In this document: positions 22,416 to 30,500 of the stretch, piece after piece | How positions within the stretch are numbered: position 1 is the stretch's first letter | Layout: each line of letters opens with the position of its first letter | Assembly: GCA_038098605.1 (NCBI GenBank) | Contig: JAZDUA010000006.1 | Coordinates: 4,070,501-4,134,500 of the forward strand | Source of the DNA: Gryllus longicercus | Lineage: Eukaryota > Arthropoda > Insecta > Orthoptera > Gryllidae | Length of the DNA: 64,000 nucleotides | Direction of reading: 5' to 3' | Made by a program: the position numbers and the translations under genes | Notes under the pieces: generated by a model | Told to the model about the DNA's origin: nothing | Database searches by the model: none | The model's input: the letters and a program-made list of their open reading frames with translations, nothing else

Positions 22416-23462
22416 TAGAAAGAACAAATCAAAAGATTCCAAAGTATTTAAAAGATATGCGAAATTTTTTTAAAGATACTTATAATGTATTACGACAGTA
22501 CTTTAAAATACTTTTTATTATTACTAGTGTTTGGATTTTTATGCAGTACCAAAAGTCAAATAATGCCATGAAATATCCAGTAAAAATTTTAAAAAATATA
22601 TGCAAAAATTCATTGTCAATACTTCGCATTTTGGGTTGGCAAACACAACTGATCCCATCTTAGCAAATGAGAAAAGGGATGTGATAAGAGGGAGATAAGA
22701 AGCATGAAATCAGATGTATTAAAAATACTTCATGGTTTAAACGAGCTTTTCTCTTTGTGAAGCAGATTTCTGAACTGTGATTTAAGGCTTTACATTATTT
22801 TTCTGGTTTTGCAAATACATTTGCTTTATTTTTCTTTTGGTCATTGTATCTTTGTGATACATTGCATAGTGCTCAAAGGAATAAAAGAAAAATAAATTCA
22901 TTCTCAAGAGACATAGTCTGAGTAACTTGATATTCTCTACTAAATCACAATACGATAAAAGAGCCAAAAAAAGAGGAAATAATCCCAACTCTAAAATGCG
23001 AAATTCAAAACATTAATAATTATTAAGTATGCAATATAATTCAGTATAATGCTGAAACATGTAAGTATGGGCAGCATACTAGAAATGTAAACATTTTCAA
23101 AAATATGTATCAGGGGACTCCTATTCAAATAGAAAACAGAATTTCAGATGTTTGCCTCTAAGATGATAAAAAAACAATCCCTAATTATAAATAAAACTCC
23201 TTGTAGCACTGAAATGTTAATAAACAAAGAATAAGAAATGGCAAAGGCAATTCAAAAATAAAATCTGACATTCACATTCCATTATTAACATTACTAACTA
23301 ATACTATTCTAATTATCATATTTTTCATATCAACAGCACATAAGGTTACCAAAGAGAAACTGCTTTCCTTTGAGTTCAACAATACAGGCAAAAGGTGCAC
23401 AGTATTGAATCGGCCATCTGGTTTTAATAAAGGCACAGCTCGATCCTTTATATCTCCAATAT
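5375..23462 (-). CDS. hydin: HYDIN-like axonemal central-pair protein, N-terminal part (20 exons, continues left)
   Basis: HYDIN is a very large (about 5,000-residue) protein of the ciliary central-pair C2 projection, built of ASH/MSP-type beta-sandwich repeats. In insects it would act in sperm flagella and ciliated sensory neurons. Exons, high to low: 23350-23462 (probable), 20364-20576, 19583-19778, 19088-19226, 18799-18923, 17773-17974, 17055-17241, 15755-15973, 15450-15673, 14390-14457, 12877-13091, 12554-12793, 12350-12477, 12010-12196, 10982-11220, 10740-10868, 10384-10467, 6923-7098, 6600-6832, 5375-5563. All junctions are GT-AG and keep phase. The joined product aligns in order with vertebrate HYDIN from its N-terminal region, with shared signatures such as LLDFPDDIHIP, KLYGVGEEANI, DIWPKSSIDIMVIF and ITNEGNRHHQITW. 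The last exon ends in a good donor, so the gene continues beyond the window or behind the LINEs at 1392-5310. The first exon with the ATG was not found. Confidence 0.9.
5564..6599. other. hydin intron, no feature seen
   Basis: AT-rich intronic DNA between two firmly placed exons. Short open frames (for example 5879-6067 and 6167-6349) have no recognisable product. I see no RNA gene or structured repeat here. Confidence 0.7.
6600..6832 (-). CDS. hydin: hydin exon
   Basis: Acceptor cttacag, donor ATACG|GTAAAA. It encodes NATDLPYKIVLKTESPFLIM followed by VELTIIFDTSCITDLYSRKF. It aligns with HYDIN 'NISTLPVNLLLSTSGPFFIC...IKFDPSYRNDL'. Confidence 0.85.
6923..7098 (-). CDS. hydin: hydin exon
   Basis: Acceptor tttttcag, donor TATG|GTAAGA. 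It encodes EQFFCHAIVAGKRETLLFTK and a following PEIVFKVEIGPKENY segment. It matches HYDIN 'KLVCHAIIGAQKGKSLV...LIYRLEKKPN'. Confidence 0.88.
9343..9552 (+). pseudogene. RT palm fragment of the decayed LINE
   Basis: An open stretch encodes the MLRNGTKLAYNNQGVSQGC and LLFANDQ motifs of a LINE reverse transcriptase. The second catalytic Asp box has lost its first Asp (FAND), so the fragment cannot be active. Confidence 0.65.
9813..10103 (+). pseudogene. Post-RT fragment of the decayed LINE
   Basis: This 96-codon segment encodes LPRFYKVITFPLLLYGSKSF followed by the IESAEMRFLHFVARYSLLRL and VDIREELNI motifs. These follow the RT thumb in this LINE group. Confidence 0.6.
10384..10467 (-). CDS. hydin: hydin small exon
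   Basis: An 84-bp exon after gtgttag, ending GAGAA|GTGAGTA. It encodes LFHIEPDIMQLSGRQSAEFL, the strand equivalent to HYDIN 'FHLHPASMELYPGQAIDV'. A nearer GTGAGA lies 7 bases upstream in the transcript, but only the chosen donor keeps the frame with the next exon. Confidence 0.85.
10740..10868 (-). CDS. hydin: hydin exon
   Basis: Acceptor aatttag, donor GTCAG|GTGAGA. It encodes IIERNFTITNEGNRHHQITW followed by a Lys-rich stretch. The NEGxRxxQxxW signature (NKGRRxQQLxW in vertebrates) is highly characteristic of HYDIN. Confidence 0.92.
10982..11220 (-). CDS. hydin: hydin exon
   Basis: Acceptor ttattag, donor TTAAC|GTGAGT. It encodes NSPWEVAQRSGILPAEKNIA, DTGRYKDTLQIDV and GTSLVITPAFCPIFDLG. 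It matches HYDIN 'GTGSTIVSDKPFAPELNLG'. Confidence 0.92.
11221..12009. other. hydin intron, no feature seen
   Basis: AT-rich intron with A- and T-runs. I see no coding, RNA or repeat signal. Confidence 0.6.
12010..12196 (-). CDS. hydin: hydin exon
   Basis: Acceptor tatttag, donor CTCTT|GTAAGT. It encodes LSGCGQGPVMTAEPHHLDYG and FILTNDSPVPASYSMTL. It matches HYDIN 'AGEGPVIYVHPNQVDFGNI...LCNQSFIPAFFQ'. Confidence 0.9.
12350..12477 (-). CDS. hydin: hydin exon
   Basis: Acceptor ttttgtag, donor TGAG|GTAATG. It encodes VYAMGTLMFSAPISHGIIKA and LTNSLGLQTCTV. It fits HYDIN 'VLFSSPTPSGVISPSS'. Confidence 0.85.
12554..12793 (-). CDS. hydin: hydin exon
   Basis: Acceptor ttgtacag, donor CCACCA|GTAAGTA. 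It encodes 80 residues: ITLTGNINREKKSTLVLELL, then IRFCFISYPYVRTLVLENKS. This matches HYDIN 'VDFGHCFLKYPYEKTLQLAN'. Confidence 0.9.
12877..13091 (-). CDS. hydin: hydin exon
   Basis: Acceptor atttcag, end AAAG|GTGCCT. It encodes FPVSNVILLQNLSMVPVNYK and NPKEFTVLPNRGTV, matching HYDIN 'LIPMTYKLRIPGDG...KPKEFTISPDCGTI'. The donor +3 to +6 bases are weak. Confidence 0.9.
13344..14155. mobile_element. hAT-type MITE in hydin intron, 8-bp TSD
   Basis: The element is bounded by inverted termini CAGAGGCGGATTTA (left) and TAAATCCACCCCTG (right), followed inward by related 'gaaggcac' and 'gtaggcacatgcctcc' sequence. The flanking 8-mers are CTTTCATC and CTTTCAAC, a target-site duplication with one mismatch, typical of hAT elements. 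The 812-bp interior is AT-rich with no transposase, so it is non-autonomous. It shares ends with the copy at 60647-61225. Confidence 0.85.
14390..14457 (-). CDS. hydin: hydin small exon
   Basis: A 68-bp exon, too short for standard ORF calling. Acceptor tttttag, donor TTCA|GTAAGTG. It encodes GSVVTPTLKFSVDKIDFGVV, equivalent to the HYDIN 'GPTFHFNVPALHFGDV' strand. Both split codons are completed by the neighbouring exons. Confidence 0.85.
14458..15449. other. hydin intron, no feature seen
   Basis: AT-rich intron. No convincing gene, repeat or hairpin was recognised. Confidence 0.6.
15450..15673 (-). CDS. hydin: hydin exon
   Basis: Acceptor tttatag, donor CTCAA|GTAAGTG. It encodes VVVKNVGLIPGTIAFQPT and SCSPESLGLMPEESKTF. 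It matches the HYDIN ASH region 'NKGSIDALFNM...FSPKEGIIEP'. Confidence 0.88.
15755..15973 (-). CDS. hydin: hydin exon
   Basis: Acceptor gtttag, end GAG|GTTGTT. It encodes DIWPKSSIDIMVIFEP, PGHDKRLPLIISG, FNLDFLDID and PHCYE, closely matching HYDIN. Homology requires the exon to end at CYE, so the donor is a weak GTTGTT rather than a consensus site. Confidence 0.88.
15974..17054. other. hydin intron with C14 homopolymer
   Basis: The intron is mostly AT-rich, with a run of 14 C at 16625-16638. A 'gggccaaggaggcc' segment near 16100 and a 'ggggccattggc' segment near 16653 weakly resemble termini of a small DNA element, but not enough to call one. Confidence 0.55.
17055..17241 (-). CDS. hydin: hydin exon
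   Basis: Acceptor tgctag, donor CCATTG|GTAAGT. It encodes a charged 62-residue segment (FDDEVRALKNEEFLFNHAHI) in place of the HYDIN acidic linker between ASH domains. Similarity is weaker here, but phase and order fit. Confidence 0.82.
17242..17772. other. hydin intron, no feature seen
   Basis: AT-rich. No feature was recognised. Confidence 0.6.
17773..17974 (-). CDS. hydin: hydin exon
   Basis: Acceptor ttttccag, donor GATAA|GTGAGT. It encodes SKLYGVGEEANIWMDKSRI and VTLHNDSNHLLHFKWK. It corresponds to the HYDIN 'SLYGAAIDMNIRLDK...HNRSNIIAHFLWK' stretch. Confidence 0.92.
18065..18720. repeat. Possible MITE-like element in hydin intron
   Basis: The segment opens with 'ccatgaattacgtaacagaa' and C-rich CCCTCTCTCCCCTG. 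It closes with a related C-rich block and 'aaaatttctgggtgaccccttatg', giving rough inverted ends. The 'ATTACGTAAC' plus C-rich pattern is common in small insect DNA elements. No clean target-site duplication was found. Confidence 0.35.
18799..18923 (-). CDS. hydin: hydin exon
   Basis: Acceptor ttggcag, donor ACAG|GTAAAA. It encodes SPFEVEPRKGVL and GQLKICYETG, matching the HYDIN 'PFSIEPxxGTL...RLIVCYDTG' region. The split Gly codon is completed by the next exon. Confidence 0.9.
19088..19226 (-). CDS. hydin: hydin exon
   Basis: Acceptor ctttcag, donor AGCAG|GTAAGA. It encodes GPRPLLDFPDDIHIPSGPIK followed by VVLVRNIGDVPAIFSL, the start of the next ASH domain. This is one of the most conserved HYDIN segments. 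Confidence 0.9.
19227..19582. other. hydin intron, no feature seen
   Basis: Short AT-rich intron with nothing recognised. Confidence 0.6.
19583..19778 (-). CDS. hydin: hydin exon
   Basis: Acceptor tttttag, donor TTTG|GTGAGT. It encodes the end of the first ASH domain, with RIAPGMGTVLMVHFTPEDKK and a terminal KVPIF strand. It matches the HYDIN 'APG...FTPEENKDY' region. Confidence 0.88.
20147..20240 (+). repeat. Dispersed ~95-bp repeat, copy 1
   Basis: The block beginning 'gtgatacattgcatagtg' and ending 'cttgatattctctactaaa' recurs at 22851-22945 in the same orientation with few differences. The two copies flank one hydin exon and the LINE. Confidence 0.75.
20267..20325. repeat. Perfect 24-bp inverted repeat (hairpin)
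   Basis: Arms 20267-20290 and 20302-20325 are exact reverse complements separated by 11 bases. They lie in the hydin intron just beyond the donor of the 20364-20576 exon, in transcript direction. Confidence 0.85.
20364..20576 (-). CDS. hydin: hydin exon
   Basis: The exon starts after ttttcag and ends CAG|GTAAAT. It encodes 71 residues, including PSIFNNEMQMSAEDRIHKL and FFPKVVVFQNFLPGKVYKVP. This corresponds to the first ASH strand region of HYDIN (FPSEIIFQN-type motif). Confidence 0.85.
20631..21848 (+). CDS. LINE reverse transcriptase fragment (RT motifs B-E and C-terminal region)
   Basis: The 405-codon frame contains CGVPQGSILGPILFLIYIND (motif B), ILFADDTN (motif C with catalytic Asp-Asp), a thumb region, HSHLKYGIIFWGNAP and a C-terminal domain with NYNTRQK and FKSKLKAFLLN. 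This is the layout of the CR1/Jockey-like LINE group. The first ~33 codons come from the flanking sequence, so the annotated ATG is not a true element start. Motif A and the endonuclease are absent, so the product is inactive even though the frame is open. The absence of stops suggests a fairly recent insertion. Confidence 0.8.
   Translation: MNGLPSINNIYNYNNVTADKIIHSQHLYTASILYDHHILLRKLEMLGIRGIAGQWIKSYLSNCRQTVAQHTKENKISSYYSCPQIINCGVPQGSILGPILFLIYINDMPLALRNNKIILFADDTNIIIKAKTQQSLEKETHKTLQALVKWFQDNKLIINTSKTVSLNFMNPRSKEKLSQHLLINNNPVTISHETTFLGLTIQENLKWNTHISNLNKKLSKSCYALYTLRSSSNIETLRTMYFANVHSHLKYGIIFWGNAPESTRTFIIQKRILRTMTSTHKLESCKPLFNKLRILPLPFMYIFEIVVFTKKILMENKDTFTLNSDVRNYNTRQKDNLHVPHSETTLYQKSTLIEGITLYNKLGNDIKDINTIHTFKSKLKAFLLNNMFYSVKEFSNYNISLKKYK
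20725..22413 (+). mobile_element. 5'-truncated LINE with open RT fragment and (ATT)n tail
   Basis: LINE-type RT homology begins abruptly near 20730 at DHHILLRKLEMLG, just after the place where motif A (FDTVDH) should be. It continues through the open frame to 21848. A roughly 540-bp 3'UTR and an (ATT)n tail follow at 22383-22413. It lies in a hydin intron in antisense orientation to hydin. The same 3'UTR, inverted, is at 4937-5310, which defines the 3' end of the family. Confidence 0.85.
22383..22413 (+). repeat. (ATT)n LINE tail
   Basis: About ten ATT units follow 'gtgactcaataaat' at the 3' end of the LINE. This is the microsatellite-type tail of the family. Confidence 0.85.
22851..22945 (+). 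repeat. Dispersed ~95-bp repeat, copy 2
   Basis: Matches 20147-20240 over 'gatacattgcatagtgctc' through 'tgatattctctactaaa'. See copy 1. Confidence 0.75.
23350..23462 (-). CDS. hydin: hydin probable N-terminal exon
   Basis: On the minus strand a T-rich acceptor (ttttaaag) precedes an open segment encoding DIGDIKDRAVPLLKPDGRF, ending TTG|GTAACC. Its 3' phase fits the next exon, and its 5' phase needs one base from an upstream exon. The region is outside the part of HYDIN I can align with confidence, so membership rests on position, strand and phase. Confidence 0.5.
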
Positions 23463-24527
23463 CTTTAAAAAAAATGTGAATAATCATTATTGAAATGCTT
23501 ATCTTGAAGAAACTATAATAAAATTAGGCACAAATTATTTCTAATATTATCACGAAAAGACAAAATTCTGTATACTTTTGAAAATCGTAATTTGTACAAA
23601 AAATGTGCTTCACTGCTATATTTCCTTATCTCTAACTATAAATGATTATTAATTAATGTTATTAAATTGTATGTGTAACACATATTCATATCAAATTATA
23701 CATAGTAAAAAACATGTATTGTTTATTTACAATCTTATGTACCTCCACTTCCAGAGTGCTTTTTTGAAGTCATTTTTAATACAAGAAAAACAATATAAAA
23801 CGTTTTTCTTTAAACAACTTTTAAAAAAATATTAGTTGTAAGTCATTACAAGAAATAGATGATCTTTAACTTGCTTTGTATCATTTTCTGAAGCATAAGC
23901 TACTTCACTTTGTTCTATAATTCAAGACAAAAGAAGTTTGTCTTAAATTATTCCATAAATGCGTCATACATAACAATTGTTTCGTCACGATTTAGATGAA
24001 ACGAAACAAAACAATGTTTCGGTATTCACCAAATACGCTTCGGTTCATCTATTCAAATGGAATGTAGAGTTACTATCAAACATTTGGATTCATTCCTGAA
24101 TACGGTAATGTATTTCTTATTTCGGTTGCAGTTTATTTCTAGAAAAAATAAAAATACCTTATCTCGACATATAAACACATATAACTCTTTAAGATACTCA
24201 GGATAAGGTTAGGGGAATAATAATTATTGAGTGGATATGATTGTATTGGTTTAAAAATTGCGCTTCCTGCTATTGCCTTAGAAGTTCGTATTTGCGCAGG
24301 AAGATGGCGCTGACGAACCTTCGTCCTCGCCATGGAGGGGAGAGGCACAGTAATGTCCCTGGAATAGATTCTTGGCTCGAAAGTCCTTTCCAGTTCAGCA
24401 CATCAGTGCTGGTGGTTGTGCGTCTTGCTTGTGAGGTGTGGGAGGGTGGTAGTTTGTGAAGATTTATTTCAAGGATAAGGAAATACGTTCCAGCCCCTTA
24501 ATTTGCAACAATTTCTTCAGTTGAAGT
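23463..24527. promoter_or_regulatory. Divergent intergenic region between hydin (minus) and slowmo (plus)
   Basis: About 1 kb separates the first visible hydin exon from the slowmo ATG. Near slowmo it becomes GC-richer from 24260 and contains AAGATGGCGCTGACGAAC at 24301, a YY1-like AAGATGGCG element of the kind found just downstream of many transcription starts. The slowmo 5'UTR probably starts close to it. No TATA box stands out, and an upstream hydin 5' exon in this region was not identified. Confidence 0.5.
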
Positions 24528-24559
24528 ATGAAGATCTGGACATCGGAACACACATTCAA
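24528..24559 (+). CDS. slmo: slmo exon 1 (coding part)
   Basis: The ATG at 24528 opens MKIWTSEHTF, the canonical PRELI start. The donor is TTCAA|GTGAGT, leaving a two-base phase. The 5'UTR lies upstream, from about 24300. Confidence 0.92.
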
Positions 24560-27500
24560 GTGAGTGTTATCATTTTTGTCATTGCCACTGAAGAACTGTG
24601 CTTTCGCATTGCATTTAGTTAATAACCGTACCTAGGAATATTAGAAATATTTTGTATCTAATTGAGAATTTTTGTACATTTCAGCCACCCTTGGGAAACG
24701 GTGGCCCAGGCAGCATGGAGAAAATACCCCAATCCAATGAATCCTGCTGTAATCGGTACTGATGTCCTCGACAGAAAAGTTGTGGATGGTGTTCTCCATA
24801 CCCATCGGCTTGTAAGCTCCAAGTGGGGATTTCCTGGATGGGCACAAAGGGTAGAGTATTGAAGTTATATGTGTAAACCACTTGCTTCGCAACTTTTTTA
24901 AACGTTGAATGTTAATGTTGACAATTTGATTATACTGCCAAACATAGTGCATGTTTATTTATAACTTGCATGCATGGGAATGACAACTAAGATATTATAT
25001 TACAAAATTTGACTTGTCTAGGAATGATCATTGGAAGATGCTTCTTAAATGTCACAAACCATGTCATGCATAAACTAGTCGCTCATCTTTTAGTGTGGAT
25101 GTTTATCAAGTTGCTTATATATGTAGTTTTATATATGTAGTATGTTTGTTTTATGCAACTTGGCATTAGTTCCTTGTGTTTGAAAGATTCTTTTGCTACA
25201 ATGAAGGATCGAGGATAGGTTAATAGGTTAGTTTATCTGATAATGACTTTAGTTTAACGACTTATAATTTAATCACTAAGTTTTTCATTTCAATTACGTT
25301 CCCTAGTATTTTATTAAGTAGTGCGTGGAATATCATTTAGGAAATAAATTAGAACAGAGATTTGTTGATCCCCCATTACTGTACAAATGCATGTATTGAC
25401 ACTTCACGATGTGTGGTTTGGCGTTTCCAAGTGGCAACTTGCAGCTTCGGAATTACATTGTGGGATTTGTTCAAAATATGTACTGTCAGTGCTGTTCAGT
25501 GAGAAACCCTCCAAATTCCCCAGATATACCCCCTCATACCCATAATTGGCCCGCTTCCAGTCTCCGTACGTCACAGGAGCCTGTCTCGTGCTCGCCATCC
25601 CTCGTTCGTTAGTGCGTGCGTGTGTGTAATGTCCCCCACGTGTCACTCGTTCACCTGTTCGCCCGCCCCTCCCCCTCCCCCGCCCCCCTCGGTCGGTTTG
25701 GGCTCGGCGTCAAGGGAGCTTCCGCGCCAATTCCACGTGACGCAACGCCTCGTGCTCGCCGCCCATGACCTTCAGACGTCAGCTATTAAGCTTGCTTGCT
25801 ACAGCAACCTCGTCGCGTGGGCAGGCGGCGCGACTGATGGCAGCAGTTCCTCCCCTCTTCCTCTTGGTGCCCCGGCGTGCAACGTGAAGACTATTGTCAT
25901 CGTGGCCAGCATTTTACAATGATTGGGATTGATCCAAGTTTAAGTCTAAATCTCCAATTTAAGCCAAGTTCTGTCCTTTGAACGTTTTTGATTTCGCAAT
26001 GTCCACTTTGACTTAATCATGTTTGGTGTTTTCTTCTTTTTTTTAACCCTGCTTGGTAAATGACCTTGAATCGAAGGCGGGGGAAGGCCGAATAAAATGA
26101 AATAGAATGAATTGACTGGCGCAGAGTACATTAAAGCAGATTTGTTGTTTTTTAGCAGGATCAAGGAACATTTTATTTACTCAATAAGTTTGTGAAAATC
26201 TTAATAACGAGATTCAAAATTATTTTACAAATGTTATGATTTTTTAAAATAATTGTGTGCAAAACCATTTTCGCGAGCAATTATTAGGATGAATGCACAA
26301 GACACCATCTATGCGTACGCACAGAAAGATTTACCACGGTGACTTCATCATAAAAACGGAAAAAGAGGTAAAGAAGGAAAGATGACGAGCATTGCAACCC
26401 GAAAATTTTACTGTCTTTTACTGTTAACTTGTGAAATGCGAAATTTGAATATTATAATCATTTTGATAATAACAATTGTTACCTATGATTTCGAAGGTCT
26501 CTCAAAGGTCAATGATCTATTAGGGTATTCATGAAAAAATTTACCTGAAGGCTGATCTACAGTAAGAATAAAAGTTTTCAGCTTATGGCTCGTTCAATTT
26601 ATAAAATAGCATCAATTTCTTTGCTCATCCTTCCTTTTCTCTACCTGTTGAACTAAAGTAAATCGTATGAATCGGGAGGGGGGGGGGGGCGTCATACCTT
26701 AATATTTCAACTCATTTCGGGTGAATACCAGAATTCGAAAGGTTAGAACGCGAAAGGATGTAGGTATTGTAATGGCTTAAAGGCCTTCGGCCTGGCCACA
26801 TAGAATCAAGTAAGCCAAATTGTTTGTAATAATTACCTATTAAATAAATAAAAAATATTTCAACTCTCGCTCCTGAAGCTAAAGCGACACATTGTACGGT
26901 TTTTACCCTTGTCTTTAAGGCCAGTATCTTGGGGTTGGCACTAACACGTTACTTCTGACGTATGTTCCAATTTCTAGTCGTTTCTGGCCAGCAACAGATG
27001 TGCTCTATAAAGAAAGTTAAGCATCGTCGAAGACATCGCTTCGCGAATTGCGTTGTTCCGCTAGACAGGTGGGCTGAAGACAGATGTGTCAGTGCAGTTA
27101 AAGGTTAGGGATAGTTTTCGTGAGTGATGATTAGTTATCCCCCCCGTAGGGCTTTTGTCCAGCCAATAGCCGGTTACCCTTTACGTCCCGATGAGATGCA
27201 TATTTGACCATACACTACACACACCAACACTTGCAGGCTCCTCTGATCTGTGGTCAGTAGAACGCGAGGCCCTCAGCGACAACACATACTTACGAGACAA
27301 GGGACAAACAACCACGCTAAAGGCGGGACTCGAACCTGCGATCCTTTTCGAAGCACAGAGTCGGTAAATGCTCTTGGCCATCTCGGTCTTCCAGATCCGC
27401 TAGTTATTTTCGACGTCTCTAAAAATAACGTAAGAATTGACATAAATCGTGTCAAATGCCAAGAGAGTATTTTTGGTCATCTTTAATTATAATTTTAATA

Positions 27501-30500
27501 ACAAGTTTTGAACAGCAATCTTTAATGATAAATAAGAGCTGAAGTACTGTCATAATTTCATAGTTAATTATTTCGTGTAATTGTTTTGCGTTTCATGAAC
27601 GATCAAGTCGATATCTTTGGACACCGCGTTGGAAGAAATGAGCTAAAGGCGCAAAGGAAAAACTACGCACCGCGCCCAGTGTGTTATTTTTTTGCGGAAA
27701 ACCGCGGAGTTCGCTTGTTTCCTGTCCGCAGTTAAACTTCCTGCGGCATTCCACCTGGCGAAGCGCTTACGTGATTCCTTTGTTTCCGTTCTGGCGCGGT
27801 TATATGTGCGCGGCTGCATGGCCTGTCGCGACTAGAGCCATGTCCCGGAGCAATTGGAGTGAATGGGCTCAATAGGGAGGGTTGCCTTCATTGCAACGGC
27901 GTTAGATAACTCTCGTCTAGACTCCCCAAGTCAGGCGGTCGTAGTCTGCCGAGGCCTGTGTCTAGTGTATACACTTCACTAAGCACATTGTTTTTCCAGC
28001 TTTTGAACGTGCTAGTCCTGTTACTGTTAGCCTTGTAAAGTCGTAGGGGCCCAAATACTTGCTCAAGCGAAGCGAACCCACGTCCCTTCGCACAGAGCGT
28101 TTCTTGCCCGTGTACGTCCTATTTTATTCCCCGTATTGTTCGTTTGGTCTTTTTTACGCGTAGGTTGTGTGTTAGCGAGCTCTCGCTTGAAAACAAAATC
28201 ACGAAGGAAGGACTGGACGCTAATTGTTTCAACCTATTCAAGATGCATGAATTGATTTTCACTTCTAACACTATTCTCGTATAAGAAACAGAAACGGTTA
28301 CATTAGTAATTAATTTTGATAATTATTTAGTTATTATTAAGGAATATGCAGCAGGTCCTCTGAATGTGGTGACCGGATCGTGGGGAAGGATAAGTTTGAT
28401 TTCCGAAATTGAAATAGCTTTTGTTGGGACAGGTTTGAACATCGGCGAGAAAACTATTTGATATTACTTTCATCCATTTAGGGATTCGATTGCTAGTGGA
28501 AACAATATTAAGGGGTCCTTCCATATAACTTTCGACAATTACTGCAATAAGTAATTTATGTGTAAAATGCAAGATTCCAAACCTTGGCAAAATGGCGAAC
28601 TAGAATTGGGCGCAAAATCTTTGCACAAATGGGGAATAATATTTTTTTTAACATACTGTAAATTATGTACTGAAGAAAGATATTTGCGTTGTCTAGAAAT
28701 AATAATAAAAAATCCTCTTTCTCCTGTGATATTGACGTTCCACAACCTCCACTTACAGCATTAATGCGATCTGTAAAAACCTCGCTTTCCAGTGTTTGAA
28801 TTCGACTTGTTAGATTCTTGTTACGTCGCTATTTAAATTTCCGCTCTTTGATATTACCGTCAGTCTTCCATTCCCACGCGCTGACACTTTCATTCACACA
28901 TTTGACCTCCGCTTAACGTTAGTAGACGAAGTTGTGCACCAGAATTGAATGTGCACGACTTTGCAGAAATGCTCTGCTATGGGATCTTACGTACGAAAAC
29001 TGACCAATGGCTTGCGCCGAACCTTAAAAGAAGGCAATATAAAGACCGCGTGTATTTTGGCACCGGAGGAATCGGGGCGCTGCCCCATTTCGCCATGTCG
29101 GCCAGATCGTTGTTCAACCCAAGACATGCGGCGGCTGGCCTTTGCCAACGCGTTATATAAATATTAGCAATGCAGGCAAATTTAAAGACCGTCTCCAAGG
29201 GACCTCCGACAACGCAACGCCGCACGAGGTGTGGGTGTCGTCACGGCGACGGTGGCGGCTGCGTCGATAAGGTCGAATTTCGTCAAAGCGAGGGCACCCG
29301 CGTCGCGTCGCCTCGCCGCGATCGATAGCCGCCGTCAGTCAGCTGTGCCGCCCGCACCGCCGTGGGCGGAGGCGGAGGCTGACGCAGCGCGGCCGTGGGC
29401 GTCACCAGCGCCAAATTATTGGCGGGGAGGAGGCGATTCAATAGTTAAGGTGCAGATTGAGGGGGGAGTCCCCCACACACATAAAACATATGCACCAAAC
29501 AATATTGGAAGAACGCGTCCCCCTGGCGGTGACTCCTATTCATTCTCCCACCATACGCGCTAAAGTTCGTTTCGAAGCGACTATTTTAGCTAACGGAAAG
29601 AAATGTAACAAGGATGTGTAGGGAAATTTAAAAAAATGAAATCACAAAACCGTTAATCAGTTGCTTGAAAAGTCAGTTTACTATCAACGTTTGTGGTAAG
29701 TGACGGTACTGCAGGCAGAATTTTGCTTCGGCGGGAACTCGACTGAGGGTTTGACAGTAGTATATTTAAGGCTAAGCTGATGGAGAAGTTTCCACATACC
29801 AAACTTTATTTCGCGGCCCCAGAATGAGAAGATTGTAGTTGGCATTTTTGGCGAAAATGTTTTGACGTATTCGAACATTATTGCTAATGAGAGTTATCGT
29901 ATCAGATGTAGAAAAAACTTGAACCAATGAAATGGTCTAGTTTAATTTACGTTTTTAGGTATCTTTATTACACTTCCAATCCTCGCAAAAATGTTTTCAT
30001 GTAAAATTCCATCAATGAGATAGAACTTTCGTTTTGAGGCTACGATATTGCGAAATCCGGTCACATTTTTTTAATATATTTTCATCCCAACGCAATGCAA
30101 TCTCTTCGTATCTGTTTACAAACATCTTTGGACTTTCAATGTAAACATTGGCCTCTTCCATTTCAACTTCCAAGGTACACAAGAATCGCGGATCTTGTGA
30201 TTCTTCTACGCAAACGTATCGCTTTTAAATATTATTGAGAGTTACCGAAAGAAACCTGGACAGAAATTATAATGCTCAACTAGCTATCCACTTGGCACAT
30301 TCTAATGTACGCACGTAAAAGGGAACTGATATAACCTCCAGCTTACATTAACTACGATACTGACAGTGACAATTGCGCGCGAGTATGCAAGCAGCTGTTT
30401 TCGTGAGTAATCTGTCGGGGCTCAGTGGAACAACTCCAGGTTCGACAACCTGAGCATGACACCGCGAAGTACCGAAAATTTCCCCTCGAGCTTCTAGTAA

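Noticed and set aside
24139..24348. Minus-strand frame as hydin exon 1
   Set aside because: Its possible donor leaves two bases, but the next hydin exon needs one, so the phase does not fit.
29231..29563. 110-codon Ala/Pro/Arg-rich frame
   Set aside because: Low-complexity translation of a GC-rich island. No start context or homology.
30417..30462. tRNA-like A and B boxes
   Set aside because: The boxes are only about 15 bases apart, too close for a tRNA or a SINE promoter.
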